From Tanytarsus gracilentus (lineage: Eukaryota > Arthropoda > Insecta > Diptera > Chironomidae): a stretch of DNA of 64,000 bases. The stretch's first letter is position 1, and each line of letters begins with the position of its first letter. Location of the stretch: NCBI GenBank assembly GCA_038502055.1, contig JAXRKN010000024.1:186001-250000 (forward strand), in the 5' to 3' direction. The notes under the pieces were generated by a model, which worked only from the letters and a program-made list of their open reading frames with translations, made no database searches and had not been told where the DNA came from. This document shows positions 1-14,400 of the stretch, in pieces. Position numbers and translations under genes: made by a program.

Positions 1-2400
1 GCTTGGTTGGGAGGAAAATTGTGAAATGTACACCGACCGGAAAGTCGAGTATCGATTTTTTTTTACTTTTACCTTCAGACCGACAAAATTTTCTACAACT
101 CGCTTTTGTTGCCGTCATTATCAAATCAATTTTTTTCGTGTAACATTTTGTCACTTTTTTTCGGGGGTTCTTTATAGGATTCGCAAATAAAAAATAATTT
201 TTTTTTGGGGTGTCTTGAAATTTTTTTAAAGTTTTAAAAATATTTAAAAAAATTAATTTTTCCAGAAATCATAAAAATTTAAATTCAAACTAAATATAAG
301 TTTTTTTCATCGTATAAAAATAATTTAAATTTTGGTTTGAATTTTAAAAAAGCTCATAAATTTACTTAAAAGCTCATCAATAAAAAATTTCCTTAAAATC
401 TAATTTCCTTCACTTTTAATTCCACCCTTCAACTTCATTAAATATTTAATCACTTTTTAATTTTTTTTTCAATCGTTCAATCACAGTTCAGCTGGTCAGT
501 TGTTCGAACATGTCGTCGCTTTTTAAAATTGACGGGTTTTAGTTAGTTAGAATTTTTTTATAACTGATTGAATGTTTAAAAAAATGTAAATTTAAATAAT
601 TAAACGAAAGAAAAAATCTGAAAAATAAAATTTAATAAAGTTTAAAAATAAATTTTTTTTGTAAATTTTTTCAAGATTTTAAATGTTTTTTCTCCATCAA
701 AATTTCAACCACAAAAATCACATTTTAATTCTCCACAAGAATGCTCTCATAATATCTCAAACTTTATCTCTTCAATTATGACAAAAAAGTTTTCTTTCAT
801 GTTGATCCAACATTAAATATTGAAGAGAAAATAGAAAAATTTATTTTTTCGTTCATTCAACTTCAATCTCATGAAATTTCGAAGAATAAAATTTCCATAA
901 AGACAGCAGAAAAAAAGCTATTATTGACGGTGAGATATTGAGTTGGTAAACAGAGAGGGGAAAAATCAAAATTGAGTTCAATGTTGAGGTTTTAAATGAA
1001 TTTGACATCAGATCGGTTGAAAATTATTGATTAAAAGTTTTTCAAAATGTGCGAGGACATCAAAAAAGGTCTGAAGATGTTTAAAAAAATTAAAAACGTC
1101 TAAAACATTTTGAAAATTTATAAAAAAAATTTAAAATGTGTAAAAAGCTTCCAAATTTTAATCTTTAATCATCACCAACCCTCAGCTCATTTCTCGCTTT
1201 CATTAAAATGCACAAAAATCGATTTTTTCGCCCTTCAAACATCAAAAACTCAAAAGTGTATCCATTTAACCCGCTGTTGCTCTTTTTCGTCCTCGCGAAA
1301 CCTTTTAGAAGTTTTATGAACCCTTTTTTGGCTCATAATCAACAGACGTGTCTCGCTCCAAAGCATGTGCGTGCTTTCACACGTGCCACAGTGCGTTTTA
1401 GGTTCGGCCCGATGTTTATCGAGGGTGGCGGCCGACTTTTATTTATCTTGTAACATCGAGCCACATTTCATTATAATCTGCATGGTCTGCTGCCTTGCGA
1501 GCTGTGTAAAATCGATGTAAAATTCATTTTTAAGTCCTTATGAATTTTCGATGAGAATTTGCTGCTCGGCGATGTAAAATTGATGCGCGCTTTTTTATCG
1601 TCGGAGTCGTTTGATAAAAATAATGTGACACTAAGGAGGTGCCATAATGTGCTGGAATTGCGTAATTTTCACACGCGAGAAGAGAAAAGCGAAAAATTCA
1701 ATTTAAATTCATTGGAAAATTTTCGAGAATGTGAAAAAAGTGTGTGAGAATTTTTGAAGGTTGAATTTTTTATTTTTTTTAGATTTTAAAATTTTTTAAA
1801 AATATTTTTCGGATTTTAAATTTTTCTAAAAATATTTTCAAATTTTTCATTCTTCAAATTTCTTCATCAAAAACTTGAAACTCTTCACTTTTAATCAAAC
1901 TAAATTTTACGATGCCACGTGATAATGAAAACTTTGTTAACAACTCATCATCATTATGATCTTCCTTCATCCCGTCGCTGCGAGGCTTTGAAATTTCACT
2001 GTGAAAAGGTTTTGAAAAGAAAAAAAAATGCTTTTTCATTCCTGTCGTCAACAGCGAACACGCTCGCATCCAGAAGTTAATTCAGTTTAATTAGAAAGTG
2101 GAAAAATCGACCTGAGAGTTATTTTTTTAATGTGACGTGAAAGGCTTTGAAGATTTTTTAGTTGAAAGAATTTCAAACGATTTTAAATTCTTTAAAAAAG
2201 TTTTGAATAATAAAAATTAAAGCTTTGCTGACTTTATTCAAATGTTCTCCAATTAGCGTTTCCTTTTCCTTTTTTATTACCTTTCTGACGATTAAAATAA
2301 ATTCAACGACTCTTGACCATACCGGAAAAATATTTGCTGCCTTTGAAAACTTCTTTATTGAGTTGTTAATTATCGAAATTTTCTTTTATTCTCTTTTCAG
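1..2400. other. AT-rich upstream or intronic stretch
   Basis: No coding exon is supported here. The sequence ends at a clean splice acceptor (cag at 2398-2400) of the GDNF-receptor-like gene, so it is probably an intron or 5' flank of that gene. The exon carrying its signal peptide and start codon was not found here and may lie upstream of the window. Short frames at 1208-1453, 1559-1747 and 2225-2464 have no family features. Confidence 0.5.
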
Positions 2401-5400
2401 GACCGAACGTAAAGATAGCAATAGCAATTTTAAATTGTATCTTGGCGCGTCAATTGTGCTTTGAGGATCCATCATGTTCCGCTATTTTGGAAATTATTCC
2501 GAGGGTATGCGGACCTGTGCCGGGTGAGTTGAATTTTTTTTGTTGAATTAACAGAAAATTTAGTAACGTTAAAATTAAAATTTTATTCCGAGATGACAAA
2601 ATTTAAATTTGAACCCAAGATGACAAAATTTAAATTTGAACCCTAGATGACAAAATTTAAATTTGAACCCAAGATGACAAAATTTAAATTTTAACCCAAG
2701 ATGACAAAATTTTAATTTGAACCCTAGATGACATCATTAAATTTAAATTCTGAGATAAAAAAATTTTAAATTCAATTCTAAGATGACAAAATAAAATTCT
2801 CAAATTACCAAGATGACGAAAAATTTCACTTCAACAACACAAAAAACTTAAATTCATTTAAAAATCGATTTTTCCATCTTTAAACTTAATCTCATTACAA
2901 ATTTTCATTTCATCTTCAAATATTTACTCAAAAATCCCTCTCGAACCTTTCTCAATTATTCCTCACTTAAGGCAATTCCCTTTCACAAAAAATCCTTTAA
3001 AATCAATTTCAAATTCAACGTTCGTCTCTTCACATCATTAGAGGAACTCTTTTTCCTGCTCATATCGAGCGCAACATTTTCTTTCCTGTTTTTCGCTTCG
3101 CTCTCGCATGCAAATCGATATCGGAATGTAATAATATGCCTTCGAGCACTTTTTACGACACTTTAATGTTCGCTCAGAGAGCATACAGGAAAATGATTGA
3201 ACATCAACTCACTCCACTGAAAAAAAAAGGTTTTATGGCTCATCATTTTGACATTAACTTATCAATCGAAGATAAAATAGGTGAAGGAGAGTTGTTCGAA
3301 AGTTTTGAGAGGTTAAATTGATAAAATTAGGTCATCTTGGTATTTTTGAGTTTATATCCATCTTCTTGGTATGTTTAGAATGAAATAAGGTCATCTTAGT
3401 TTATTAAATCTATTTCGGTTGAATATATAAATTTAATAACGTCATCTCGGTTTTAAAATTCTTCATCTTCAATCAAAAAATTTCCAACTTAATCAACTTC
3501 AATCAGTTAATCCGTTGAGTATCAAATTCGACTCTTTTCGCTCCCTAAAATGTCATCGATCTTTTCTCCCTCCCTAAAAATCAATCATACTGTCAACAAT
3601 CATGCCATTTGTATATGATTACATTTGTCGTCTGTCTCCAAAGCAATTCTTCGTCTTACCCCAAAAATAATATTTTTCACTCTTTTTTTGTTTACTCGCG
3701 AAAAATATTTGACATCAATTTGGATTCTCTTTTATTATCAACATGAAACGAGAGGAGGTAAAACATACACGAAAAAGGCACTCACTCGACAACGATGATG
3801 GCATGGCTTATGGAGGATTCAACTCTTTACGTTTGATTGAACATGATGACAGCGAGTCGAGTCATGTTTTTATCATTTCTGCATAATTTATCATGCAGAC
3901 GTTTTTTATGAGACTGAAAGTAATAAATCAGGGTTGAGAGTTGATAAGAATTTGAGTATCAAGTTGATGATAAAAAGTAAAAGTGGATTTAAATTATTTG
4001 GATTTATAATTTTTATGTTGTGTCATCTCGGTTTATTTATATTTTTTAAATTTGGTAATTTTAAGCTTGTAAATTTTCATTTTGGGATATTTAATTTGTC
4101 ATTTTAGATTTTTAAGCCTTAAATTTATTTTTTAAGTGTTTTTAAGTTTCAAATTTGTCATTTTGGGTTTAAATCTGTCTTCTTGGTATTTTAAGGTTTT
4201 AAATTTGTCTTCTTGGTACTTTTAAGTTTTTAATAATTCTTTTTGGCCCATTTGAGCCTTAAATTTATATTTTAAGAGCTTTTAAATTTCAAAATTGTCA
4301 TCTTAGTTTTTTGGGACGAATTTTGTCTTCTTGGTATTTTAAAGTTCTAAATTTGTCATCTTGGTATTTTTTGCTCTAATCTTCTTGGTATTTTGAGGAT
4401 GAAATAAGGTCATCTTGGTTTATCAAATCTTTAATCAGGTCATCTTAGTAAATTTAAATTTAAAAAATACGTTAATTATTTTTGACCTATCAAAAACAAT
4501 CAATATTTTCACTTTGAATATTCTCAAAACCCTTCTGACTCATTTTTTTCCCTCAGCGCATTACAAACATGAAAAAAGCTTCCGTATAAGAAGAAAAAGA
4601 ATTCAATTGAATATTGATTAAGTAAATTTTCCTCCCGAATATTTTTCTACATAAAAAAATGCACGCGACTGAATTGAATTTTTTCTCTCTCGACATCATT
4701 GAAGATATTGAAATTGAAGAAGGTCGAAATGGAATTATAAAAAGGGTTCTCTCTCTTTCTTGCACAGAATAATTGATTAGGACGGGAGAAAAAATTTGAA
4801 TATGATTGAAAAGTTGATGAAGGATTTTCGAGTGAATAATTGATGTGAAATTTTGATCTCTTTTCAGTTGCGTGCAGCACAGTCACAGTGACAAAATGTC
4901 AAGCAGCATTGAGAACCCTCCAAGCATTTCCATTCTTCCGGCCAACGTGCTTGTGCAAAGAGCCCGGCGTCGATCCAGACTGCAACTACTTCCGCGACTT
5001 TCTCTTCGATCATCCGTGCGGATTTGTACTGAAGAAAGGTGAGTTTTTAGAATTAAAAGAGTGCAATTAAAATTTACAACCGCTTCGTGTGCAAGTTGAC
5101 AGGTTTAGTGGCTCCGAAAAACTTCTAAACTTTCTCACTCCATCTTCATGAATATTCAAATAACTTCGAGTGCACTTTACAGCTTAATTGCGGTTAATTT
5201 ATGACTTGAATTTCCAAGATTTTCTCTGTTGCACTTTTTTCGTTCGCGTGATTTGTGGCCGTTTAGAGAGAAAGAGCTGTTTACAATGTACACGAGAAGT
5301 TTCGTGACTTGTTATGCAGCCATGGCGACTTGCAATTTTATGGACGACTTTAACGCATTCATTAGTTCGAAGCGAATGAGAAATTTCCTGAATTTTCTTA

Positions 5401-8400
5401 TAAGAAATTGTTCACTTTTTTTTTCTTCGCTCCGTCTGAGAAGTTTTTGAACACGCTCGTAAATTCTTTATTGATTTGTTTACGAGTGCAACAAAGTTTT
5501 ATATTTTGACCTTCTTGGTCGTTGGGAAGAAATAAAATAAAATTTTAAAACTATTAATTACCAAAATTAATTTATTTTTTTAACATTTCCCAGTTCAAAC
5601 GGATCCGTATCCAATAGATGCCTTGCCAACATGCAATCATGCATTGTCGGTGTGTCAGCAGGAGCGCAAGTGCATAAAGCTCTTCGAAGACTTTAAGTTG
5701 CATTGTAAAGTTAGGGAGAATAAGTGCCGAATGGAGGACAAGTGAGTGGAATATAAAAAAACAAGGGGTGGAAACTTAAGAAATGTGAATTTTGCGAGTT
5801 TCCACTTTTTGCATGAAATATTAAATTTTTAATCATTTTTAACTTAACAGAGACGCTTGCCATGAGGCGTGGACAAATCTGCGTCTTTCGCCAATGTTTG
5901 GCTGCATCTGTCCAAACAATCACATGAAACGTCGATGTGATAAAATATTTAATGTTGTTAATCATAATCCATGTGTCGGTAAGGAAAGATTGAGTTCAAA
6001 ATTTCTGTTCACTCTTTTTTGCTTTCGCTGAATTTAATAATTTTTTGTGTTTCCTTTCACACCAAAAAGAAATGAAAAATTTCCAATTTCCCGTTTGGTT
6101 TTTGTTCTCACGTTGAATGAAAGTCGGATGAGCGACTTCTGTTTGACATTTATTGACAATTTTCTCGTTATCTTTTCATCTCGTTCGATAGTTTTTTTGT
6201 TATTCATTTTCTTGTTGTTCGATAAGACAAAAATGTTGAAGATGGAGAAACTTGAAAAAAATGGAAAATTTTAAAAAATTATTTTTAGATTTTAAATTTT
6301 TTTTTTATTTCTTTAGACAATTTTGAATATCTTTGAATTTTTATCAAATTTTAAAATATGAATATTAAATTATTTAAAATCTTTCTCTAGTTTCCACCCC
6401 TCGTTTTTTTCTTCTCCAGTTTTCTTAACAGCATTTTCCATTTTTCTTTATTTATTTTTATCATTCAATATTTTTTTCTCTATTAAATGTCAACATAAAA
6501 AGTCAACCGCACCAGTAGCTTGTCACATCAACTCACTTTGCTCACTTCAAGATTGCAAAAAGCTTGTTTTAGATTGCACGAAAGAATGATGAGAAAAAAA
6601 TAGTGAAAGACAATTTTTTTGGTTTAAAAATTTAATTTCTAAAATTTTAAAAATATTTAATTAAACAAATTTTAATTAAAATATTTTTAAAATTTTCAAA
6701 CTAAAAACGTTTAAAATTCAAATATGAGGAAAAAAATTATTAAAAAATAAAATTAACTGAAAAATTTCAAAATGTAATTTTTAAAAACCTTAAAAACTCA
6801 ATTTTTATTTTTAAAAACCTCCAAAAATTCTCTAAAGTTCAAAAACTTTATTTCCCAACTCTTCAAACTTTTCCCTCGTCTCACTTTCAGTTTTCTAAGT
6901 TTCAACCTTCATCATTAGCTCAATTAAACGACTAAGAAGAAGTTTTTTGATGGATTTCACTAAAATTGTTTCGTGTACACGTGAAAAAGTCAAAGTTTTA
7001 CCGCTCAACTTTTATTTATAGCCATGTCGTGTGCTGTTCTTGACTGCCTTTAGTAAAAAGGTGATTTAAACAGCAAAATTAGAAGTTTTTCGTGTAGAGA
7101 AATTTATTGATGGAGGTTTTGGAGATTTTTATGAGCTTGAGATTAAAATTTTATAAAAAATCATAGAAAAAAAGTTTTCACGTTCAACCCATTACAACTC
7201 CAATAACAATATTTTCTCAACCAATAAATTTTTCAAAATTCAATATTGAAATTTTTCCTCGTTTCCACCAAAAAAAGAACTTTTCCAACGAAAATCTCTC
7301 CGCATTTAGCGCCATAATGCTGAAATTCTCCCCTTAAATCACTTTAAAATGCAATTTCGAGACTTTTTACAATTCTCGAATTGCTTTAGTTTTTTTTCTG
7401 CTCCGACCGTATGGAAAGTCTCGAGGAATTTAATTTATTGCGATGTGAAGAAGCTTAATTTCATTTGCATTAGCAAAATGTTGCAAACATGAGGAGGAAA
7501 AACATTGTTAAAAATGCCAATTTGGAGTGTGGAAAGGGAAAATAGAGAGAAAAATATTTTTAAATCGAGTTTTGTGATTTTTTTGGGTTTGAAGGAAGAA
7601 TTTAAGGAATTTTACAAAAAAATTATTTAACGTCTTTTATATTTTTAAATTTATTTAAAACCTTACAAATTAATTTAAAACTTCAAAATTCTCCAAAAAC
7701 TATTCAAACTTTTTATAACGTTTTGAATTTTTAAAAATTATCAAATTAAACCCCTTAAAAATTATTTAAAATCTTAAATATTAAAACCCTAAAAATTACT
7801 TTAAACCACACAAATTATTTAAAAATTTCTAAAACCATTCAAATGTTTTCGACATCAAATCTTCGCCTCAATCTAAAATTTCTCATTCCACTCTTAATAA
7901 AATTTACGAGCAAATTGAGATGAGGTGATAATCGTGTGCGACACTAATTGCATGCTTTTATGTCAAATTGCATGATGACAATCGACATCAATTTAAATTC
8001 CCAACCCACGCAACTTGGTGTGAGGAATTCCACCTTAAGCTAATAAAGTTCAATGGATTTGATGTGCAATTAAGCTTAATTGAAGACGGTCGATGTATTA
8101 AAAATTTTTTCTGCACAATTTCTCACCAAAAATGTTTGCAGATCTTTTTCCCACAGCACTCGACATTTACTCCGGCACCGCAACAAACTCAGTAAATGTT
8201 TTTCCCCCATCCACCGAGATCATCGGTGAAATTCGAGACGCGTCTCGCTATCCTTATAAATATCCCTACTTCCTCTATCCGCACACGCACAAAATTCCCC
8301 TTGCACTCGCCTCGCACCGTCCCGCAACTGATGCACAAAATTTCTTCACTTTTAATCGCACCTCAATGCACAGCAGCAACAAACATCGGCACGAAAATGC

Positions 8401-11400
8401 AACAAATCTGTTTAATGTCAACGGCACAAGCAATCACATTGGATGGATGCACTTGCAAAGGGAGCTGCGTAAGCAGTTCTATGATGTCGGTGAGAGAGAA
8501 TTTTTCGCACTTTTTTGTAGCTTAAAAATTTCACAACATATTTTGCACTTTAAATTTGTCACACTTGAAAAAAAAGTTTCCTGCACATTAAAATTCACAT
8601 CATCACATTTTTTTTATTTAAAAAATTTTAAATTCTTTTGTGTCATTTTGCTCGAAAACATTTTTCTTTGTTTACAAAATTTTTCTGTTTATCTCCTGAG
8701 TCGAGTTGTTCTTTTAGAATTCATTCATGCGAGCACATAAACATCATTCGCGCAATTGTCAGGAAGGAAAAAGAGCGCGATTGAAGTTAAGGGTGGGAAA
8801 ATGGTGAAAAAATGAAAAAAAAATTCAAAATTTTAAAAAATATCAAAATTTAAAAGAATATAAAAAATATTAAATTTTTTTAATTTTCAAAAAAAAATTC
8901 AGTTGAAATTCGATAAAAAAAATTCAAATTTAGAGAAAACCAAAAAGTTTGAAATTTCTCATTTTAAATTTTCAAAATATTTTTTTTATTTTTAAAATTT
9001 GAAATTTAGCGAAACTAATAAAAATTTAAAAACTTCATCAATTTTTCCACCCTCGACCATTCAACTCAATCTCACTCGATTCTAAAAAAAATACAGAAGA
9101 AAATTTTTTCCTTTGAACTTTTATTGTTTTTCTCTCTCGCTTTTTCACATTCGCAATTTTCCACTTGCAAAAGCGATTTTGTTACAGAACTCTTCATGTT
9201 TTCCTTCCATCTGTCATAAAATTATGTTTTTTGCTCTTCTAAAGATATTTTTTCTCTCATGATCCATTTAACCTTTTTCGAGCGGATGGAAGAAGAGAAA
9301 ATTTGTGTCCATTTTATGGGATTATTAAAAAAATAAAAATGCAGCGCACAAAAGAGTCGAATAGAGGACGATTGTCTGGATGCAAGTGTTGGAAGAAAAT
9401 CGTAATTAAAAAAATGCATTTGAGATTTTTAAAAGATCTTTGATATTTTTTTTAATGCATTAAAACATCAAAAGAAACTTTTGAAAAGACTTGACGAGGT
9501 TTTAAAAATCCTTTGAAGATTTACAAAAGACCGTCGAGCACTTTACTCTTAAAAAAAATTTTAAACATTATCCAAAAAAATTTATCCAATAATTTTTCTG
9601 ATTACTTCCTCCATAAATTCTTCTTTTTCATCTCTGAAGTCTTCTCTAATGCCTCATTTGCCATCAATTCATGTTCAATTGAGCTTTCAATAACTCTTTT
9701 CTCAATTGATTGAGTTTCGGCTTTTCAATATCTGACAAAGTCTCGTGTCTCTTCTAGTCTAAGCTATAATTCATTGAGAATGTCTCGTTTAGCAAATAAT
9801 GAAGAATTTATTGCGAACATGAAAGAGTAAAGAAAATTTTCAGAGTCATGAAAAATTATTTTTTGTGTTTAAAATATTTTTTTGGATTTTAACTTGTTGA
9901 TTTGAGGGATTTTAGATTTATTTCGTCATTAGCCAGGAATTTATTAAAACTGAACAGGAATTTTAACCAAAAATTTTACAGATTCTGAAATTTTGTTTAA
10001 AAAATATTTACATGCAAATCTGCAAGTTACAACTCAAGGGGTGGGAAACTTTAAATTTTTAAATTTTATTTAATATTAAATTGCATTAAAATATTTCGAA
10101 ATTTATATTTAATCTGGTATTTAATATTTTTATATTTAACATATTTTATTTCTGGTTTTTTATCCATCAAAATATATCAAATTATTTTACTATACAGTGT
10201 CCCACCCCTGACATCAAATTTTCAACCTTTTAAAACCTATGAAATTTTCTCTAAATTAACTTTCATTGTTGATCGAACAAATATTTTCCATAAACAAAAG
10301 AAAATTTTGCTATCAAAAGGCAATTAAGAAAATTTGAAATGGAAGCAGAATTACAAAGTAAAATTTTACAATAAAACAAGAAATTTTCAACTGAGATTAT
10401 GAAAGAAAATTCTCAAAGGAGATTCGAAGAATTTTAGTAATGAACTTTTGCGTTTAATTGGTCTCAAAAGATTGAATGGAAAATTTGTGCAAAATTTGAT
10501 GAACAATAAAATAATTAAGGTGAGATGAAAGACTCAAAGCGTGCAATTTTATTAAGAAAGATGGAAAATTTTTAAGGCTTAGAAACTTTGATCAAAAAAA
10601 GGACTTTGGCTTTAATTTTTCTGTCGCTTAATTTTATTTATAATAATTTGAAAATTTTAATTTAAGTTAAATTAAAAAATTGTTTTTAAATTAATTTAAA
10701 AAAGTTTATTCAAATTTTAAATTTTTAAAAGTTGTTGAAATTTTAAATTTTTAAAATTTATTGAAAAAGTTAATTTACAAAATTTTTTAATTTTAATTTA
10801 CAATTTTTTTAAAATTTTCCAATCATTTTTATAAATTTAAATTCTTTACTTAATTTTTTCACCCACATTCGATGTTCTCACCCTCACCCTTCCACACAAA
10901 AAAAAATAAATCATATTTATGTTTAAAGCAATGCCAGCAAACTAGATAAAATATTAGAAACAAATCGATGGTAAAAATGCTGAAAAATCAGATCGTAGAA
11001 AATTGAATGTCGCACAAACTCGAAAATCTCGCAAAAGAAAGAAAAATTCTCTAAAAAAATTTCCGCAAAAACTTTTTTATTATTTTTATTTCTGTGAATA
11101 TTTTTCTCGCTTTGAAACTTAGATGACCAAAAAAAATATAAATTTAAGGTGTAAAAAATTCTTTAAGCCCACACACAAAAACACAAAAGAAAAATTTACC
11201 CAATAAACCCAATTTTCAGTGCGCGCGATGGGTTTGGATGATAATTACCATCACAGGTTGCTGGACGAGAACGCGCTGCAGATCGAAACGCCACTCATTG
11301 CGCCATTGAATTCGCACATTCGACAGCATTTTAAGACGGCTTTGTATCCATATAACGCCTCGATGGCAGTCAATAATGCGCACTACGACGATGATGTCAC

Positions 11401-14400
11401 TTCGAATGGAATCAACAGCTTCACTGGGTCGACGACTGAGCACAAATGTAGGTATTTTTCTCATCTAGAGAGTCCTCTTAGAAAACCTTTAACGAGGTAC
11501 AAAAAATTTGTGTATTTGTGTGACTTCAATCCTGTCCTGAAGTGAAAAAAAACCTTGTGTCTATAGCTGAACCTGAAGTGTGTAGAAACGTGATGAAGTA
11601 GATTATAAATTGGTTTATTGTGATTAGAGGTGCCAGACTGTAAATTCATTGGAAAATTTGTCCACGATTTTTTCTAATATAAATTTATGATTTTTAAATA
11701 AGAATTTGATTCCAAAACATTCAGAGTGACCCGGAAAAGTCCTTTTACATCCTCGTGTTTGTTTATCCTCAAAGCGTCAGCATTTCGAATGTTGGCGTAA
11801 GGAATTAAATTTCTACACAAATAAACAAAATTTTTATCTTCTCTGTAACTCGACGCTTCTAACGTCATTTCGCATGTCCATCGGTTGGACTAACGACGTT
11901 CAAAAACTAGCTGTGAAAATATTTTATTTATTTTTTGAGGGGATTTTCAGATGGAAAAAAATTAGTCCCTTTAAATTCGCTTTTCTGTTTTTCTTTCTTT
12001 TGCTTTGAAAAGTTTTTCCTCAACACGAATTTCTAGGAGTAAAAAAGATATTCACGCAATCACGGTGTGATGAACACGCTTTTGTAGATTTTTTCAATGA
12101 TTTTTATAATTTTTTTTAAGTTTTCAATATTTAAATAATCCGAGTTCCACCCCTGACTTGTGAAATTTTTTCAAAAATATTTGAAAAATTCGATTTAATA
12201 TTTTTGAAGTTTTAAACCAAAAATTTTTTTTTTAAAAATTTATAATTTTATAAAAATCAAAATTTTAATTTATTTTTAATTTTTATCAGGGGTGGTGCAC
12301 TCGAAATAATAAAATTTGATATTTTACAATATTTTTTGGATATTTTTAATTTCTACTAAAAAATCCAAAAAATATCAAATTAAAATATTTCGAGTGTCCC
12401 TCGTTAATATATTTTCCTGCAAATATTTTTTTATGATTTAAAATTTAAAATATTTTTTTTCTTCAATGCAAGCGATGCAAGCAGTATTGAAAGAGCATAA
12501 ATTAAGTAGTGAATAGAAATAAAAATGTAAAACAACAAAATAACGCAAAAACCAATAGAATATAAAACAGTTTCATCTGAATGCACAGCGAAGCAGTAGA
12601 AAACCTAGAAAGTATGCAAAAATACATTTCACACATAGGAAAAAATACACACCACAAAGTTAAGCGAGATGAGTGCTGTAAAAAGTTGGACTTACATTCT
12701 CGCTTGATTTTTTAACCAATTTACATTGATATTTTTTTATGAAAAAATCTGATTGAGATTTTTTTATCAAATTATGATCGAAAAGTTTTATTTAATTTGT
12801 TTTTTTAAAAGAATTTAATTTTTTTGACATTTGTGAGTCAAAAACATTTTAAATTCTCATATTTTTTTATATTATTTCACAAAAACTCAAAGACAGAAGT
12901 TCAAAATATTTTAATTGATTTCGTCTAACAAATTGACATCGCCATAAATTCCAATTATTTCATGAAAAATCTTCACATTCGACAGCGAAAAACCACAAAC
13001 TTTTTTGATAATTCACAGACATTCGAAAACTAATTTCTTTCTTTTGAAAGATTCAATCAAGTTTCATTCATTTTCATGTGAATAACAAAAAGCATAAAAA
13101 ATATCAATTTCAAATTCATTTCCGAACGTATTCAATCACTTTTGTATTCCTTCATTCATTCTTTGATGTTTTGTGGATTTGAAGTTGAAAAGAAAGAAAA
13201 AATTTTTATAAATTATTTTAACGGATTTTAAAAATTTAAAATTAATTTTTTAAAAGTCTAAAAAGTTAAACTAATTTTTACTGAAATTAACAAATTTAAT
13301 TTTTTTTTCAAATGTTAATAGAGTTTAAAAAAATTATTTAACGGTTTTCAAAAATTTGAAATATTTTTTCCATCGAATCTTAAATTTGAGCATAAAATTT
13401 TAAATTTCTATCACTCAATTTTCATCTTTTTCTAATCTCTTTCATCTTTTTTTACTAACTAATTTAATTTTTCTGCTCTTAAACTCAACTGCACACATTT
13501 TTCTGCATGCATTTAACAACTTTCACCCTCTCACTGCCTTTTATATCTTTCTCGTTTAATAAATTTCACGTTTCACAATTTCACTGATAAAAAAAACTTT
13601 TTTGAACTTTCCTCGCACCTCTTTGTGAGCTTTACTCGCTTAATTCAAAGATTTTAACACCAGATGAAGAGTTTTTACACGCCAATCACGCTTTTGATCC
13701 TTTGTTTGTTATCGTCGAAAGCGGATTATGAGAAGCGGGGAAAAACTATGGATGTAAAATTGAAAATTATTTGCATAATGGGAAGAAATGAAAAAAGTGT
13801 GAAGAAGTCACGATGGAAATTGAAAAAGGAAGGAAAAGATCAGTGAATTGGATTAAGGTTGAAAAGAGTAAATGAAGAAGGAAATTCGAGGTGGAAAATT
13901 TTAAGATTTTTTTATTTATAAAATTCTTAAAATTACTTTTGGAATTGTTTATTTAATTAATGAATTGTATGACTAAGTTTTGTGCATTTTTGAGACTGAT
14001 AAAAAATGTTAACTTTAGGTTAATGTCGAATTTAAAAATTTTACCCTAATTTTGAAAAAATTTAATAATTTTTCAATTAATAAAAAAATTAATTTTTCAC
14101 TTAATAAAAATTAAATAAAATTTTTGATTAAAATTTGATAAATTTTCCGTTAATTTTTAAATATTTTAATAAAAATTTTCCAGCGAATTTTCATAACAAT
14201 TTTTTTTTCAAAAATCATCAAGAAAATTCTCTAATTTTCCTTCTCACTTGATAAATGAAGTTCAAACCCCTTTTCGCCTCGAACTAATCACTCAATCAAG
14301 CATTTCTTCTCTTTTATCTCAACAATTCTTTTCTTACTTTTCTCTCGATATTTTTTACACGTGAAAGATGTTAAGGTTACTCGTTCATCACAATTCCTCC

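Larger units (their letters stand above)
2524..4867. other. Intron with AAGATGAC-word arrays
   Basis: Intron between the first two exons seen of the receptor gene. It contains no supported exon, but has a tandem array at 2585-2825 and reverse-orientation copies of the same word at 3325-3450 and 4015-4450 (listed separately). Confidence 0.6.
8490..11219. other. Large intron with two fold-back elements
   Basis: Intron between the linker exons of the receptor gene. It contains fold-back element copies at 8787-9058 and 10034-10211. No exon is supported; the small frames at 9222-9419 and 9513-9713 look like chance. Confidence 0.6.

Noticed and set aside
2585..4450. CRISPR array
   Set aside because: Repeats are contiguous and degenerate without unique spacers, and the sequence is an animal intron.
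11216..11464. Frames on the minus strand over the exon at 11220
   Set aside because: Shadow of a real plus-strand exon that splices in frame with its neighbours.
13664..13846. 60-residue frame starting with a leader-like hydrophobic run
   Set aside because: Intronic in the receptor gene, no promoter or splice context, and the rest is Lys-rich chance translation.
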